A stretch of DNA of 64,000 nt from Candidatus Bathyarchaeota archaeon (GTDB lineage: Archaea > Thermoproteota > Bathyarchaeia > TCS64): the NCBI GenBank assembly GCA_026014815.1, contig JAOZHP010000041.1:1-64000 (forward strand), given 5' to 3'. Below, piece after piece: positions 7,318 to 16,323 of this stretch; position 1 is the stretch's first letter; every line of letters begins with the position of its first letter. Both the position numbers and the translations under genes were made by a program. The notes under the pieces were generated by a model, which saw nothing but the letters and a program-made list of their open reading frames with translations, searched no databases and was not told the origin of the DNA.

Positions 7318-8112
7318 TCATGGCTGTTTCCAGTCCAGCGCATCGAACTGGCACGCCTCGATACAAGCCCCACAGGCAAAACAATCTGTGTGAACACGGT
7401 TACCATCATAGAAGTCTTTCATCGCTCCACTCGGACAAGCCCTTACACAAGCCTGACAGTCCTTACACGCCTCCCGATCCACCGTCGGCTTCAATAAACT
7501 GAACTGCTCGGCAGCCCACCCAGCCAACCCGAACGGACAGACAAACCTGCACCAAGGACGATAAAACACCAAACTGGACCCCACCACAGCAAGCAACACC
7601 ACACCACTCACCAGCGACAGCTGCAGCTGAAACACCCCAAATGGATTAAGCACACCCAACAAGTTCACGCCCCAAACCACAGCACCAATCACCAGCAACA
7701 CCAAGAACATAGCCCTCGTCACCAAACTCACCCTCAGGCTCACGTTACGCTTAGGCACCGGAGCCCTATAGAGCAAATCCTGCAGTAGCCCTAATTGACA
7801 CCCCCAGCCACATATTGACCTGTTGCTCACAACAGTCGCCCCAAGCATCAACCCAACCAGCACAACAGATAATGTCAACGGCACCGCTACAGGCATCCCA
7901 GTCACCCCCAATAACAGGTTACCAATCGAGGTCATGGGGTTCGGGTTCAACGGGCTAAGCCAACCATAAAGGAACCCAAACACCAATACTCCCGCCACCA
8001 GAAACATGGTCCGTGTACGCCCATCCATCCGTTTCCTCCTCAGCAGCATCGTTGCAGCGGTTATGGTTACGACCCATAGCGCCAGTTTTGAGAGTATAAT
8101 CGGGTTAATCAT
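7318..8112 (-). CDS. NapH/MauN-type membrane ferredoxin
   Basis: 264 residues with about five membrane segments, the cysteine motifs CGWGCQLG (near 100) and CRFVCPFG (near 190) typical of the NapH/CcoG family, then two [4Fe-4S] ferredoxin motifs, CKDCQACVRACP and CFACGACIEAC, at the C terminus. Such proteins pass electrons between the quinol pool or other membrane donors and soluble or extracellular partners. No nap, mau or nos genes are adjacent, so the partner is unknown. It could feed the cytochrome encoded at 51.7 kb, which is speculation. Divergent from the ribbon-helix-helix gene at 8190. Confidence 0.85.
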   Translation of the reverse strand: MINPIILSKLALWVVTITAATMLLRRKRMDGRTRTMFLVAGVLVFGFLYGWLSPLNPNPMTSIGNLLLGVTGMPVAVPLTLSVVLVGLMLGATVVSNRSICGWGCQLGLLQDLLYRAPVPKRNVSLRVSLVTRAMFLVLLVIGAVVWGVNLLGVLNPFGVFQLQLSLVSGVVLLAVVGSSLVFYRPWCRFVCPFGLAGWAAEQFSLLKPTVDREACKDCQACVRACPSGAMKDFYDGNRVHTDCFACGACIEACQFDALDWKQP

Positions 8113-8158
8113 ACAACATCACATATATGTCAAATTGTCATACATAGTCTCTGGAACC

Positions 8159-8189
8159 CTTAATATAAACGTATGCCAAACAAGCATAC
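8159..8189 (+). promoter_or_regulatory. promoter and palindromic operator of the RHH gene
   Basis: TATA-like cttaatataaac at 8159-8170 is followed directly by GTATGC-N7-GCATAC at 8171-8189, ending one base before the ATG at 8190. The spacing predicts a leaderless transcript whose start overlaps the palindrome. A repressor bound there would block initiation, so autoregulation by the encoded RHH protein is likely. Confidence 0.65.
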
Positions 8190-8633
8190 ATGAAACTCCT
8201 GACCATACGCATAGAAACAATACTAAAACAAGTAATACAACAATACACAGACACAGCAAATACCAACCTAAGCCAAACCATCCGAAACTTCATAGACCTA
8301 GGCATAGGCTACGCCCAAGAAAACCCAGTCACCATACAAGGACCCCTCGGGATCACCAGACCCCTCAGCAAACTCGCGTATGGAGACACCCAAACACGAC
8401 TAAGCGTACGGGTAGAAGAAGAACAAATCACCCAAGCCACCCGGCTATTCAACGAGAACGAGACCACAGCCATCCGAGAGGCCATCCGACTCGGATTCAT
8501 AATGCACAACGCAGACAAAGTAAAATTCACAGACAACAAAACCTCAACCACCCCCCTCGCACCCTTTAAGAAAACCAGCTTCAAAAACCAGAAAGCAAAC
8601 CTAGCCCAACAACAACTAACCCGTAAACAATAA
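8190..8633 (+). CDS. tandem ribbon-helix-helix DNA-binding protein
   Basis: 147 residues. The N-terminal segment (LLTIRIETILKQVIQQY then SQTIRNFIDLGIG) and a second one (TRLSVRVEEEQITQATRLF then TTAIREAIRLGF) both have the strand-helix-helix pattern of MetJ/Arc folds, so one polypeptide may form the intertwined pair normally made by a dimer. The Lys/Gln-rich C-terminal tail is unstructured. A perfect inverted repeat sits immediately upstream, and the divergent ferredoxin gene is a plausible target as well. Confidence 0.65.
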   Translation: MKLLTIRIETILKQVIQQYTDTANTNLSQTIRNFIDLGIGYAQENPVTIQGPLGITRPLSKLAYGDTQTRLSVRVEEEQITQATRLFNENETTAIREAIRLGFIMHNADKVKFTDNKTSTTPLAPFKKTSFKNQKANLAQQQLTRKQ

Positions 8634-8936
8634 CATCCAGACGGTAAAACTCACGCGCAGCGAAAATGAAACCACTGATATCATGTGTAAGGGAAAAATA
8701 GCGAGCTACTTCGCATAATTTTCTTCAACATTCACCTGGTTCAGGTCAAACCCCTCGTACAATTTAAACTCTAGTCGGGTTCGAACCCTACAGCCAGTTG
8801 TATATCTTCGCGCATGAAAACAGATGGTTCTTGATAATCGACCGCGTGCAGTCAAATAGCACGTACACATGCACTCGGTGTCCTACATTATCTTTTTATG
8901 GTATTTTATTATAAAAATGATTAAGGATGGATTGAA
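8634..8936. other. 303-bp intergenic region without recognisable gene
   Basis: A palindromic gggttcgaaccc near 8777-8788 looks like a tRNA T arm, but no acceptor, D or anticodon arms fit on either strand. An AT-rich stretch near 8890-8915 (ctttttatggtattttattata) may hold the promoter of the downstream gene. Confidence 0.4.
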
Positions 8937-10040
8937 TTGGTTAAGAGAGCAACGATTCTAGGCTGTGGAAGTGGAGGTATGACCATGGCTGTGGACCTAG
9001 GATTAAAAGGGTTCAAGATTAATATTTTCGATTTCCCAGATTACAGCAAAAACCTGAAACTAGTAGAGGAAAAAGGATCAATAGAAGCCTATGGCAACCT
9101 AGAGGGAAAAGTTGAGCCAGATGTAATAACCACTGATATGAATGAAGCGGTACAGGACTCGGATGCAATTTTCGCTACCATTAGAGCTTATGGCGCAGAG
9201 AGATTTATCCTGGAAGCCGCGAAACACATGGAGCCAGGACAGATAATCATGAACTGGTCGTCCTACCTTGCAGCACTAAGAACATACAAAGAGTTCAATA
9301 AAATCGCGCCAAAAGAAACCATACTCGGAGAAGGAGCTATACTTCCATATTTTGTAAAACCCACGGCACCAGGGGTTATGAACGTGTTTGGAGTAAAAGC
9401 TCACCTCTGGGCTGCAGCTATGCCTGGCAATAAAACACCTGAACTGATCAAGGTTGTAAAGGAGTTCTTCCCCAACTGCGAGGCAGCGCCGAATGTTCTT
9501 TACACCAGCCTTACTAACCCTAATCTTCAAGTTCATGTCCCTCCAGTATTATTAAACACTGGTTTCTGGGAGAAAAATGAAGGAGACCTCGAGTTCTATG
9601 GTACCCTTATGACACCGAAAGTTGCCCATGTGATGGATCTCGTAGACAAGGAAAGAATCGCAGTGGGAAAAAAACTTGGCTTAGAGCTAATCCCTAAACC
9701 CGAGGTGCTCAAAATGGAGTATGGACAATATGGAGTAAAAGGAGAGACTATGTATGAGGTATACAGTACATTCGCTAGTCATAGAAGCTGGAGACCAGGA
9801 TTAAGCCTAGATGACTTCGCAGCAAAAACAGCTTTCGGAGAGGACCTTCTATATGGCTACGTCTTCATATCGAGCCTTGGAGACCAGTTCGGAATACCAA
9901 CTCCCGCCATCGACACAATGACAAATTTAGCAGAACTGGTACTTCAGAGAGACTTCTGGAAAGAAGGAGTCTCTGTTAAAAGCCTCGGCTTTGAAGGAAT
10001 GACTCCGGAACAGATAATGGATTATGTTATGAAGGGATAG
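8937..10040 (+). CDS. NAD(P)-binding octopine/nopaline dehydrogenase family protein
   Basis: 367 residues. Rossmann motif GCGSGGMTMAVDLGLKG at about 9-25, an acidic residue after the second strand (FDFPDY), and a C-terminal opine-dehydrogenase-like helical domain with the conserved NPNLQVHVPPVLLNTG segment (around 200) and the catalytic-region His in ASHRSW. These enzymes reduce imines formed between an amino acid and a 2-oxo acid, or run in reverse on opines. The start is TTG 8937, with GGATGG about 7 bases upstream. It stands just before the hydantoinase pair in the same direction but 240 bases away, so the pathway link is inferred. Confidence 0.75.
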   Translation: MVKRATILGCGSGGMTMAVDLGLKGFKINIFDFPDYSKNLKLVEEKGSIEAYGNLEGKVEPDVITTDMNEAVQDSDAIFATIRAYGAERFILEAAKHMEPGQIIMNWSSYLAALRTYKEFNKIAPKETILGEGAILPYFVKPTAPGVMNVFGVKAHLWAAAMPGNKTPELIKVVKEFFPNCEAAPNVLYTSLTNPNLQVHVPPVLLNTGFWEKNEGDLEFYGTLMTPKVAHVMDLVDKERIAVGKKLGLELIPKPEVLKMEYGQYGVKGETMYEVYSTFASHRSWRPGLSLDDFAAKTAFGEDLLYGYVFISSLGDQFGIPTPAIDTMTNLAELVLQRDFWKEGVSVKSLGFEGMTPEQIMDYVMKG

Positions 10041-10245
10041 ATCCCTAAAAATGTAAGTTCGCAGGGATTTCTCCCATATAGTAACGATCTATCTATTGTG
10101 TGCGGAGTTGGGTAAGGGTGAACGCGCGTGTTATTTATGAGCTAGTTCGTGTATGAAGATTCTTCTATGCGCGCTTATCCACAGTTCTTTATACACTTCA
10201 TATAATTAGTTTCCAAGAATTCAATCAAAAAATGCGCACGCGCAG

Positions 10246-10257
10246 TTAAATAATATT
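10246..10257 (+). promoter_or_regulatory. TATA box upstream of hyuA
   Basis: ttaaataatatt centred about 31 bases before the ATG at 10283 predicts a very short or absent leader. No Shine-Dalgarno is seen in front of hyuA. Confidence 0.5.
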
Positions 10258-10282
10258 TCTGTAAATATCAATAACAAGCACA

Positions 10283-12373
10283 ATGACATCCCAGGGACTA
10301 CACCTAGGAGTCGATATTGGCGGAACCTTCACAGACTTCATGCTCTTCGACCCTTCTACGAAAAGAATGCGTTTCATGAAAATTCTCACCACACCAGAAG
10401 ACTATTCCAAGGGTGTCATGGAGGGCATACAAAAAATTACAGATTCTGAGGGCGTATTGACATGTAACATCTATTCAGTGATACATGGCAACACAATTGG
10501 AATCAACACTATTATAGAGCGGAAAGGCGCCAAAACTGGGTTAATCACTACAAGTGGATTCGAGGACGTCCTGCTTATCGGAAGACAGACAAGACCAAGG
10601 ATCTACGACTGGCGAATAGGGCGACCCACTCCACTCGTTCCAGGAAACCTTAGAAAAGGATTACTTGAAAGGATCAACCATCACGGAGAAGTTATTAAAC
10701 CCCTAAACTCTGAGGAAGTCCTTGATATAATCAAACATTTCCAGATAAACCAAGTGGAATCATACGCCGTTTGTCTACTCCACAGCTACGCAAACTCAAA
10801 TCACGAATCAATCATCAAGAAGATTATCGAGCAGGAAGTACCCAATTCATATGTCTCTGTCTCATCTGAGCTACTACCTGAATTCAGAGAGTTCGAGAGA
10901 ATGAGTACAACAGTCATTAACTCGTATATTGGTCCAGTCATTTCAAAATATCTTGATTCAATGGAATCAGATTTGAAAGAGAAGGGTGTTAACCAACTTC
11001 TAATCATGGAGGCTGACGGCAGCTTGAATTCAATAAGTGATGCGGTCAAAAGAGCTGTTAGCACTATTGAATCAGGTCCTGCAGGAGGAGTACTCGCTGC
11101 TGCCTACATTGGTCAACTTATTGGGAGAGGAAACGTGGTCTCCTTCGACATGGGAGGTACAACCGCGAAGTGTAGTATCATAATCAACTCGCAACCTCTA
11201 ATCACTACAATGTATGAAGTCTCTCCCCTTGAACAGGGAGAGAGATTAGTACGAGGTACAGGATACCCCATAAAAACTCCGGTAATTGACCTCGTGGAGG
11301 TAGGTGCAGGCGGTGGAAGCATCGCTTGGATAGATGCTGGAGGAGCATTAAGAGTGGGACCTCACAGTGCAGGAGCTAATCCAGGTCCTGCATGTTATGG
11401 TAGAGGAGGAAACAAGGTAACGATCACAGACGCTAACCTCATTCTTGGCAGAATTGATCCCAATTATTTCTTAGGGGGTGAGATGCAGCTCGACTTGGCT
11501 GCTTCAAATAGAGTTTTGGATAATTTTGTGGATGAGCTTGGGATAAGTAAATTGGAAGCAGCGGAGGGAATCCTGAGTGTCGCAAACTCGATTATGGCCC
11601 GAGGAGTGAAATACGTCACCACTGAGGTAGGGATCGATGTTCAAGATTTTTCTCTTATAGCTTTTGGAGGGGCAGCTCCTGTCCAAGTTGTAGACTTGGC
11701 AGAGATTGTGGGCGTGAAAGAGATCATCATTCCACCCTCGCCAGGGGTATTCTCTGCTTTCGGTTTCTTAGTAGCTGATTTAGCTCATAACTATGTTAAA
11801 ACCAGTTACTCGTTATGTTCTGAAACTAGCTGGGATGAAGTGGAAAAAATCTTCTCAATGTTAGAGGAACGTGGAAACACGCAGCTTGAGAGAGATAATA
11901 TTCCAATTAAGGATATGAGACTGATAAAGTCCATGGATATGCGTTATATTGGTCAAAGTCATGAACTCAACGTAACTGTAACGGACATCGAGGACCTTGA
12001 GAAGACTGTTAACAGATTCCATGGAGTTCATGAAAGGTATTACGGTTACTCAATGCCAAAGGAAGAGGTTACTATTGTCAACTACAGGCTTGTTGCCATG
12101 GGTGTTAGATCAAAGCCGGAGATAAAGTCGATTGACAAACTCAGTGATGACACGTCTCTAGCCCATAAGGGTGAGAGACGCGTTCACTTCAAGGAGGAGG
12201 GCTGGGTAAGATGCAGTGTCTATGATAGAGAGCTTTTACAGCCTGGCAACTTAGTTCGTGGTCCTTGTGTTGTTGAGGAGTGGGATACTACTACTATTGT
12301 GAACAAGGGATACAGTGGAAGCATTGACAATTATAGTAACATTCTTCTGACCAAGAGAGGAGATCAGCGATGA
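10283..12373 (+). CDS. hyuA: hydantoinase/oxoprolinase subunit A
   Basis: 696 residues. The N-terminal actin-like phosphate motif GVDIGGTFTDFMLFD, the second motif SFDMGGTTAKCSI (around 290) and the adenosine motif VGAGGGSIAWID (around 345) identify an ATP-dependent N-methylhydantoinase/5-oxoprolinase A subunit. Family members open hydantoin, oxoproline or related lactam rings with ATP, or carboxylate ketones such as acetone or acetophenone. The substrate cannot be read from sequence. The gene overlaps hyuB by 4 bases (ATGA), so the two are translationally coupled subunits of one complex. Confidence 0.9.
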   Translation: MTSQGLHLGVDIGGTFTDFMLFDPSTKRMRFMKILTTPEDYSKGVMEGIQKITDSEGVLTCNIYSVIHGNTIGINTIIERKGAKTGLITTSGFEDVLLIGRQTRPRIYDWRIGRPTPLVPGNLRKGLLERINHHGEVIKPLNSEEVLDIIKHFQINQVESYAVCLLHSYANSNHESIIKKIIEQEVPNSYVSVSSELLPEFREFERMSTTVINSYIGPVISKYLDSMESDLKEKGVNQLLIMEADGSLNSISDAVKRAVSTIESGPAGGVLAAAYIGQLIGRGNVVSFDMGGTTAKCSIIINSQPLITTMYEVSPLEQGERLVRGTGYPIKTPVIDLVEVGAGGGSIAWIDAGGALRVGPHSAGANPGPACYGRGGNKVTITDANLILGRIDPNYFLGGEMQLDLAASNRVLDNFVDELGISKLEAAEGILSVANSIMARGVKYVTTEVGIDVQDFSLIAFGGAAPVQVVDLAEIVGVKEIIIPPSPGVFSAFGFLVADLAHNYVKTSYSLCSETSWDEVEKIFSMLEERGNTQLERDNIPIKDMRLIKSMDMRYIGQSHELNVTVTDIEDLEKTVNRFHGVHERYYGYSMPKEEVTIVNYRLVAMGVRSKPEIKSIDKLSDDTSLAHKGERRVHFKEEGWVRCSVYDRELLQPGNLVRGPCVVEEWDTTTIVNKGYSGSIDNYSNILLTKRGDQR

Positions 12374-14049
12374 GCATCGACATCACGAATCTGGAGGTAA
12401 TTAAGAACGCTTTCTTCTCCATCGCTGAGGAGATGGGAGCCGTTCTTATTCGTGCAGCATACTCAACGAATATCAAAGATAGAAGGGACTGCTCATGCGC
12501 CATCTATACAAAGTCTGGTGATCTCGCAGCTCAAGCAGAACATATTCCGCTACATCTCGGTATAATGCCTTCAGCGGTGAAGGCTATCCTCAGATACTGT
12601 GAGAAGGAATCCATAGAACTTAATCCCGGAGATGCGTTGCTGTGTAATGATCCATTCATCACTGGGTCACATACTTGGGACTTGATGGTTGTTTCGCCTG
12701 TGTTCTTTGAGGGTGAAATCGTTGCAATTGTAGGGAATCTAGCTCATCATGCGGATATTGGGGAGCATAAGAGTCATGTGGCTAGTGAGGCGCTTGATGA
12801 GGGGATTCGGGTTCCCCCTGTGAAACTTGTTAAAAGCGGCGTTTTGGACAATGAGATCCTTAGTCTTGTGAAGAGTAATGTAAGAGTAGAGGAGATTGGT
12901 CACGATTTGAGGGCTCAAATTGGCTCCAATGTGAGGGGGATGATGAGACTTGAGGAGATGGCCACCAAGGAGGGTGTAACGAAATTCGAGAGATATATGG
13001 ATGCCCTGATTAATTACAGTGATAGGAGACTCAGAAATGCAATCTCCCAACTCCCTGAGGGCAAGTCTTCCTTTGAAGACTTCATCGAAGGAGACGGTAT
13101 ATCAGATGAGCTGGTTAAAATCAAAGTCACGGTTTCAGTAGAAAATTCCGAAATAACAATGGACTTCACTGGGACCGATACGAGGACGGTAGGGCCAATT
13201 AACTCGCCTTTACCTATAACTCTTGCATGCGCGGGTTACACTGTGAAGGCACTTCTTGACCCAGATGTGCCCAGTAATGAAGGTGTATTTCGTCCTTTAC
13301 ATACAATAGCCCCTAAGAACTCATTGGTCAACGCCTGTTATCCTGCGGCGGTAGCTTACGCTAATTCGGTGACTTGCATGAGAATCGTCGATGTCATAAT
13401 GGGTGCTTTCGCAAAGATTACTCCCGATAAGATCTGTGCAGCTTCAACGGGAACGATGAATGCTTTGAATATTAAAGGAGTTAACCCTTTGACCAACAAG
13501 TTCTACGGGTACATTGAGACATATGCTGGAGGATGGGGGGCATCAAGAAACATGGATGGCTTAGACGCGACCCACACACATATGACCAACACAATGAATG
13601 CCCCAGTAGAAGCTATCGAGATTGCTTACCCCCTCCTAGTGCATAAATATGCTATAATTAGAGATAGCGAGGGAGCTGGAAAAAGACGCGGAGGAGTGGG
13701 GATCACACGAGAGATTGAAGCATTAGGACACACAGCCACTCTTGGCGGAAGAGGAGACAGAATGAAGATCAAACCATGGGGCATACAAGGAGGAAGGGAA
13801 GGAAGAGGATCAAAATACTATAAAAAACTGAATGATGGCAGCACGGTAATTCTTCCATCAAAGTTTCAGGGCATCCAACTAAAACCTGGGGAACGTATTG
13901 TAATCGAAACAGCTGGAGGAGGTGGCTGGGGGCCTCCTGAAGAAAGAGACCCCGAGCGTGTCTTAGAAGATATAACAAACGGCTTCATCTCAATAGGAAA
14001 AGCTCAAGCAGTGTACAATGTTTCAATCTATGAGAAAACCCTTCATTGA
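12370..14049 (+). CDS. hyuB: hydantoinase/oxoprolinase subunit B
   Basis: 559 residues, normal length. Conserved B-subunit blocks: the N-terminal segment through AAYSTNIKDRRDCSCAIY, then DPFITGSHTWDLMVVSPVF, GNLAHHADIG, and the C-terminal glycine-rich RGGVGITREIEALGHTATL and GGGGWGPPEERDPE. It forms the catalytic complex with HyuA. ATG 12370 overlaps the hyuA stop. No third (gamma) subunit as in acetone carboxylase follows, which favours a hydantoinase or oxoprolinase over a carboxylase. Confidence 0.9.
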   Translation: MSIDITNLEVIKNAFFSIAEEMGAVLIRAAYSTNIKDRRDCSCAIYTKSGDLAAQAEHIPLHLGIMPSAVKAILRYCEKESIELNPGDALLCNDPFITGSHTWDLMVVSPVFFEGEIVAIVGNLAHHADIGEHKSHVASEALDEGIRVPPVKLVKSGVLDNEILSLVKSNVRVEEIGHDLRAQIGSNVRGMMRLEEMATKEGVTKFERYMDALINYSDRRLRNAISQLPEGKSSFEDFIEGDGISDELVKIKVTVSVENSEITMDFTGTDTRTVGPINSPLPITLACAGYTVKALLDPDVPSNEGVFRPLHTIAPKNSLVNACYPAAVAYANSVTCMRIVDVIMGAFAKITPDKICAASTGTMNALNIKGVNPLTNKFYGYIETYAGGWGASRNMDGLDATHTHMTNTMNAPVEAIEIAYPLLVHKYAIIRDSEGAGKRRGGVGITREIEALGHTATLGGRGDRMKIKPWGIQGGREGRGSKYYKKLNDGSTVILPSKFQGIQLKPGERIVIETAGGGGWGPPEERDPERVLEDITNGFISIGKAQAVYNVSIYEKTLH

Positions 14050-14139
14050 ACACAGTAATGAATATAATCAGAATAAATTTTAGGCTCATACCTTAGTGTT
14101 CTATGTAGAACACCTATATTATTGCGATTGTGTACAGGA

Positions 14140-14364
14140 ATGATGGGCTTAGTGATTTTTGCTGCCCTTTTCTCTTACTATGAATCAATTATATATGGTA
14201 GTTATGAAAACATCCCTGATACTTCATTTGTATATTAGTTACTCACTATTATTTTACCAAGTGTTTTGATGTATTTCAATAGAAAGAATAATAGTTACGA
14301 AAAAAAGATGATAATATATGAAAAGGAATTAGAAAACATCAAAAAAAGTGAAAAAACATACTAA
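14140..14364 (+). pseudogene. small two-TM protein with in-frame TAG
   Basis: From ATG 14140 the frame reads MMGLVIFAALFSYYESIIYG and continues to a TAG at 14236-14238. In the same frame it then goes on as LLTIILPSVLMYFNRKNNSY into a Lys/Glu-rich tail, stopping at TAA 14364. The whole makes a sensible two-helix membrane protein of 74 residues. Many genes here end in TAG (tbp, copA, the 8937 gene), so general recoding is unlikely; nonsense mutation or sequence error fits better. No family recognised. The rest of 14050-14379 is AT-rich and otherwise empty. Confidence 0.35.
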
Positions 14365-14379
14365 TCATTATAAACACCG

Positions 14380-14868
14380 ATGTTTCATCCTTTTTATATG
14401 AGTCTTGGGCAAAGACCCCCTCTTCAAGTAATAGACAGCACACTTTTGACCTGGCTACTTGAAGGAGATGTCTCGATCCAGTATCAGGTCCACCGTGATC
14501 TGCTTAACACCGATAAACCAATGCTAAGAAACCGAATAGCAACGGAGGGATGGGGAGCAAAGTTTCTATCTTATCAAGGAGAAAATGGTTATTGGGGGCG
14601 AGGGTTTTACCAGCCCAAATGGACATCCACCCACTATACTTTACTAGACCTGAAAAACCTAGCAATCCAACCCAAAAACATGGAAATCAGACAACTACTA
14701 AAACAAATTCTCCAAGAGTTAAAGGAATCTGATGGAGGGATAAACCCGGGCAAGACCATCAAGAATAGTGATGTCTGTATAAACGGTATGTTTCTGAATT
14801 ATGCCTGTTACTTTGGGGCACCACAAGATCAACTTGAGTCAATAGTCGATTTTATAATCTCTGAATAA
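14380..14868 (+). CDS. alpha-alpha toroid (prenyltransferase/squalene-cyclase-like) protein, N-terminal half
   Basis: 162 residues, ending at a TAA whose next codon, in the same frame, is ATG 14869 of the following entry. Conserved segments LEGDVSIQYQVHRDLL, EGWGAKFLSYQGENGYWGRG, FYQPKWTSTHYTLLDLKNL and CINGMFLNYACYFG belong to a conserved helical-repeat family often annotated as prenyltransferase or terpene-cyclase-like, of unknown reaction. Relatives as I recall them read through this point with a Gln (SQQMPDGGFNC-like), so the TAA is best explained as CAA changed to TAA. Only with the second half does it reach family length (about 325). Confidence 0.6.
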   Translation: MFHPFYMSLGQRPPLQVIDSTLLTWLLEGDVSIQYQVHRDLLNTDKPMLRNRIATEGWGAKFLSYQGENGYWGRGFYQPKWTSTHYTLLDLKNLAIQPKNMEIRQLLKQILQELKESDGGINPGKTIKNSDVCINGMFLNYACYFGAPQDQLESIVDFIISE

Positions 14869-15357
14869 ATGGGTGACGGAGGTTTTAACTGCAACTCGAA
14901 CCGTGGAGGAGCAGTTCATAGCTCACTCCACTCTACTATTTCAGTACTGGAAGGATTCCTTGAATACACCCGAAATGGTTACAATTACAGGCTAGACGAG
15001 ATTACTCGAATCATGCCCGAGGCAAATGAGTTCATTCTACAACACAGGCTGTATCGTTCGGACCACACCAACGAGATCATCGATAAAAGAATGCTTATGC
15101 TATCCTATCCTTCAAGGTGGCGATATGATATCTTACGAGCACTCGATTATTTCAGGTCCGCATGGTTAACGTTTGATCCTAGAATGCAAGACGCGATAGA
15201 AGTTTTACTTCATAAGAGAAGAAAAGATGGCACATGGCCACTTCAAGCAAAACATCCTGGACAAACTTATTTTGATATGGAAAAACCTAGAATATCTAGT
15301 CGATGGAACACTTTAAGGGCGTTAAGAGTTCTAAAACAGTTCAACTCTTTAAATTAA
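14869..15357 (+). CDS. alpha-alpha toroid protein, C-terminal half
   Basis: 162 residues continuing the previous gene in the same frame: MGDGGFNCNSNRGGAVHSSL, SVLEGFLEY, RWRYDILRALDYFR, KRRKDGTWPLQA and SRWNTLRALRVLKQF are the C-terminal hallmarks of the family. No ribosome-binding site precedes ATG 14869 (the upstream bases are coding), so independent translation is doubtful. Either a pseudogene pair or a single gene with a sequencing error at 14866-14868. Confidence 0.6.
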   Translation: MGDGGFNCNSNRGGAVHSSLHSTISVLEGFLEYTRNGYNYRLDEITRIMPEANEFILQHRLYRSDHTNEIIDKRMLMLSYPSRWRYDILRALDYFRSAWLTFDPRMQDAIEVLLHKRRKDGTWPLQAKHPGQTYFDMEKPRISSRWNTLRALRVLKQFNSLN

Positions 15358-16006
15358 CATTTACACGCGCGGGAGTGAGTTAAGCACTCGTTTTCAGAGC
15401 ATGATATGTGATTTGGAGATAGATTTAGAGCAGTCTTAAACTCAGGGAATACATGACGCAGGAAGTCGTTGAGAAACAAGATTGTAATCATGTATCAAGC
15501 TACACAAGCCGTAGACAAGGACTCGTTCAGCTGAGGCATTGGATGTCATAAACGGCATTATACAAGACGATTAACAAGACAAGCTATCTGTCATATGTAT
15601 GATTAGACTAGCCAGTGTTTTGGTAAAATCTTTCCTATAACATTACAGATTATCTAGATTTATGAAGAAAACTTTGAGTTCGACACATCCAAAACGGGGT
15701 TAGATGCCTCGTATAAAGATTACCAAGTTATTGCGTAGAGGACCATCCGGGATTATCCTGAGGGTGCTTTATTACCTCCAGAAACTCTAGGAACCGTATG
15801 AGATCTCGTACAAGGAGGCCGTGCTATGAGCCCACGAATCTTTAGCCATACGTATTCACCGAAGAGATGTACGAGGCTAGGAGAAGGTATCAAGAAAATC
15901 TCAAGGAGAAGGATGAAATCTGGAAAAAGGAATGTCCCACGTCAGCATTAACTTCCGTCCTAGGAAATTGTTTATAGCTAAGCGAGTGGATGATGCTTTG
16001 ATTTAG
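15358..16006 (+). pseudogene. gene-poor region with broken coding remnants
   Basis: No long frame is open. Short stretches look coded, for example FTEEMYEARRRYQENLKEKD near 15855-15915 and MSHVSINFRPRKLFIAKRVD at about 15930-16003 in another frame, each cut by stops. This suggests a decayed gene. No family is recognisable. It adjoins the broken toroid gene and the frameshifted creatininase, so the whole 14.1-17.1 kb segment appears degraded. Confidence 0.3.
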
Positions 16007-16165
16007 ATGAATGAGAGCAGTACAATTAAAATGACAGCTTATTTAGTCAGCAAAGATCGTGGTAATAGCTGGGAAATTATAAGAGTACATTCCCTAGGTG
16101 GAACAGCAAGAGTGAAACCTTCAGACTTTGAAGGTACTAAATTAATCACTTTAGATGAGTATTAA
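16007..16165 (+). CDS. 52-residue hypothetical protein
   Basis: ATG 16007 follows directly on an in-frame TAG. The product starts MNESSTIKMTAYLVSKDRGN and continues with GTARVKPSDFEGTKLITLDEY, a plausible small beta-rich domain. There is no Shine-Dalgarno. It may be the live end of the decayed sequence upstream or a chance frame. Confidence 0.25.
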   Translation: MNESSTIKMTAYLVSKDRGNSWEIIRVHSLGGTARVKPSDFEGTKLITLDEY

Positions 16166-16323
16166 ATCATACATCCCCATCTTCTGGATATATTAACGTA
16201 ACATCTGGTAGGGAACTACAAGATAAAACACACCGAGAAACCCTGAGGTTTTCCCCCAATACCTTATAGTTTCCTACGATGCCACATGACCTAATCAAAG
16301 TTATGCGGGAGAAAATATGGGGT

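Noticed and set aside
8760-8800. T-arm-like gggttcgaaccc suggesting a tRNA
   Set aside because: No acceptor, D or anticodon stems can be formed on either strand around it.
14236-14238. Pyrrolysine recoding of TAG
   Set aside because: TAG is the normal stop of many intact genes in the window (for example tbp, copA, the 8937 gene, the aspartoacylase-like gene), so a general recoding is not supported.
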